NCBI GenBank assembly: GCA_009779015.1
Contig: WRFC01000073.1
Location: 1-5,110 of the forward strand
Source of the DNA: Coriobacteriia bacterium
GTDB taxonomy: Bacteria > Actinomycetota > Coriobacteriia > Coriobacteriales > UBA8131
Reading direction: 5' to 3'
DNA: 5,110 nt
The translations under genes and the position numbers were made by a program. Positions 3,974 to 5,110 of the stretch are shown piece after piece (position 1 is the stretch's first letter; each line of letters begins with the position of its first letter). Under the pieces are notes generated by a model. It was given only the letters and a program-made list of their open reading frames with translations. It had not been told where the DNA came from and did not search any database.

Positions 3974-5110
3974 CTAGGCCTCCAAGGTAGTTTCCAAGGT
4001 AAAGAGCTTGATCAGGTCTCGGTTATCCATCTCGGTAATCCAGTTCTCGCCGCTGCTCGCGATCAGCTCGTTGGTCAGAGCCAGCTTGTCCTCGATCATC
4101 CGGTCGATCTTCTCCTCGACCGTGCCCGTGGTAATCAGCTTGTGCACGATCACGTTCTTTTTCTGCCCGATCCTAAACGCCCGGTCGGTGGCCTGGTTCT
4201 CCACGGCCGGGTTCCACCAGCGGTCAAAGTGCACCACGTGGTTGGCAGCGGTGAGGTTCAGGCCAACGCCCCCGGCCTTCAGCGAGAGTACCATAAACGG
4301 TACATACTCCTCGCTGTTAAAGCGCGCCACCAGTCCGCCCCGCGCCTTCACCGGGGTCTGGCCGTGCAGCACCAGCCCCGGCCGCCCAAACAACGTCGCC
4401 AGGTACTCGGCCAGCGGCTCGCAGACCTCGCGGAACTGCGTAAACAAGAGCAGCCTCTCGTGCTTCTCGCGCACCGTCTCGCAAATCTCTTCGAGCACCT
4501 TGAACTTGCCGCTCTGCCCCGGGTCAAAGCCCCGTTGCCCCAGCAACTGGTCCGGATGGTTGCAGATCTGCTTGAACTTCATCAGGCTGGCCAGCACAAT
4601 ACCCCGCCGCTTGATGCCATCATACGCCTCCACCGCCTGCGCCAGCTCGTCGACCAGCCCGGTGTAAAGCACCGCCTGCTTCTTGGTCAGCGTCGCATAG
4701 GACTTCATCTCGACCTTCTCAGGCAGGTCGCTGACAATCGCCCGATCGGTCTTCAGCCGCCGCAGAATAAACGGCTGAATAACCTTGCGCAGCTGGCCGT
4801 AAGACTCGTTTTGGCGCAGCTCCTTGGCAAAGCGCGTGAACTCCTTAGACGACCCCAGCAGCCCGGCGTTCAAAAAATCAAACAGCGACCAAAGGTCCGA
4901 CATCTGGTTCTCCACCGGCGTGCCGGTCAGCGCAATCCTAAACCTGGCCGGTATCGCCTTGACCGCCTTGGTCTGCTTGGTCGCCGGGTTCTTGATGGCC
5001 TGCGCCTCATCCAAGACCAGCACGTCCCAAAGCTCTTCTTTGAGCAGCTCCAGCCGGGTCGCCATGCCATAAGTAGTAATAAAAAGCTCAATATCCTGGG
5101 GGAGAAGAGC
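3974..5110 (-). CDS. SNF2-family DNA-dependent ATPase/helicase, C-terminal part (5' end outside window)
   Basis: The frame stays open to the window edge, so only the last 378 residues are visible; an internal ATG at 5065 is not the start, because the codons before it (DIELFITTYG) continue the family pattern. Visible motifs, numbered from the edge: ITTY (11-14), motif II DEAQ (34-37) in LDEAQAIKNP, motif III LTGTP (61-65) followed by VENQMSDLWSLFDFL, the LRRLKTD bridge (116-122), motif IV LLLFTQF (220-226), motif V SLKAGGVGLNLTAA (276-289) and motif VI QATDRAFRIGQ (306-316). Motif I (Walker A) and any N-terminal domain lie off the window. All visible motifs are intact, so the ATPase is probably active. 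SNF2 proteins translocate on duplex DNA and remodel bound proteins such as RNA polymerase. Some bacterial members have their own N-terminal SWIM domain; here a SWIM protein is encoded as the next gene. Confidence 0.96.
   Translation of the reverse strand, partial: ALLPQDIELFITTYGMATRLELLKEELWDVLVLDEAQAIKNPATKQTKAVKAIPARFRIALTGTPVENQMSDLWSLFDFLNAGLLGSSKEFTRFAKELRQNESYGQLRKVIQPFILRRLKTDRAIVSDLPEKVEMKSYATLTKKQAVLYTGLVDELAQAVEAYDGIKRRGIVLASLMKFKQICNHPDQLLGQRGFDPGQSGKFKVLEEICETVREKHERLLLFTQFREVCEPLAEYLATLFGRPGLVLHGQTPVKARGGLVARFNSEEYVPFMVLSLKAGGVGLNLTAANHVVHFDRWWNPAVENQATDRAFRIGQKKNVIVHKLITTGTVEEKIDRMIEDKLALTNELIASSGENWITEMDNRDLIKLFTLETTLEA
3979..3983 (-). promoter_or_regulatory. SWIM gene ribosome binding site inside the helicase 3' end
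   Basis: GGAGG on the minus strand, nine bases before the ATG at 3969, lies within the last codons of the SNF2 gene, upstream of its TAG (3976-3974). Ribosomes ending the helicase would uncover or reload at this site. Confidence 0.8.

Noticed and set aside
4008..4667. Long + strand ORF opposite the SNF2 helicase
   Set aside because: Ser/Arg-rich antisense shadow; the minus strand carries all canonical helicase motifs in order.
3268..5110. SNF2 gene as part of a phage-defence island (for example DISARM-like)
   Set aside because: No methyltransferase, DUF1998 or phospholipase D-type gene is visible, and a SNF2-SWIM pair alone is a common chromosomal arrangement.

Overview
This window carries six protein genes on GC-rich bacterial DNA: four complete genes and one complete/one partial gene in a final operon. 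The gene set is a CmpB-type membrane protein, a fused MsrA-MsrB, a SNF2 helicase next to a SWIM protein, a YgjP-like protein and a small CMD-fold protein. With the strong G/C preference at third codon positions and good GGAGG-type ribosome binding sites, this suggests a Gram-positive-type anaerobe or gut bacterium. A high-GC lineage such as Coriobacteriia is my best guess, but no rRNA or marker gene is present, so this is a weak inference.

Layout. Positions 1-237 are an AT-richer leader. It holds short AAAAGCCC repeats at the left edge, a plausible sigma-70-type promoter, a seven-codon ORF with a good ribosome binding site, and a clear intrinsic terminator (180-202) lying BEFORE the first gene. 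This arrangement looks like transcription attenuation. It is followed on the + strand by a five-helix membrane protein of the CmpB 'putative ABC-transporter type IV' family (238-870) and, 25 bases later, by a two-domain methionine sulfoxide reductase MsrAB (896-1828). These two probably form one operon.

A roughly 100-base gap with a 15-bp tandem repeat array (1858-1929) separates msrAB from a convergent minus-strand gene (1928-2719). That gene encodes a protein with the outline of the YgjP/DUF45 metallopeptidase family, but the HExxH zinc site is gone. It is divergent from a small + strand gene (2957-3271) for a carboxymuconolactone-decarboxylase-fold protein with no cysteine at all. The 237-base divergent spacer carries a 30-bp-period repeat with an 8-bp inverted repeat.

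The right third is a minus-strand operon: the C-terminal part of a SNF2-family helicase (5' end beyond the window) followed after 4 bases by a SWIM zinc-finger protein. The SWIM gene and the CMD-fold gene converge and their stop codons overlap in the tetranucleotide CTAA (3268-3271).

How the genes relate: MsrAB repairs oxidised methionine; SNF2 and SWIM proteins very likely act together on DNA or nucleoprotein. The two central genes look like binding or scaffold proteins derived from enzymes. No mobile element, CRISPR array, tRNA or rRNA was seen. The least ordinary items are the active-site-less YgjP-like protein and the terminator-bearing leader at the left end.
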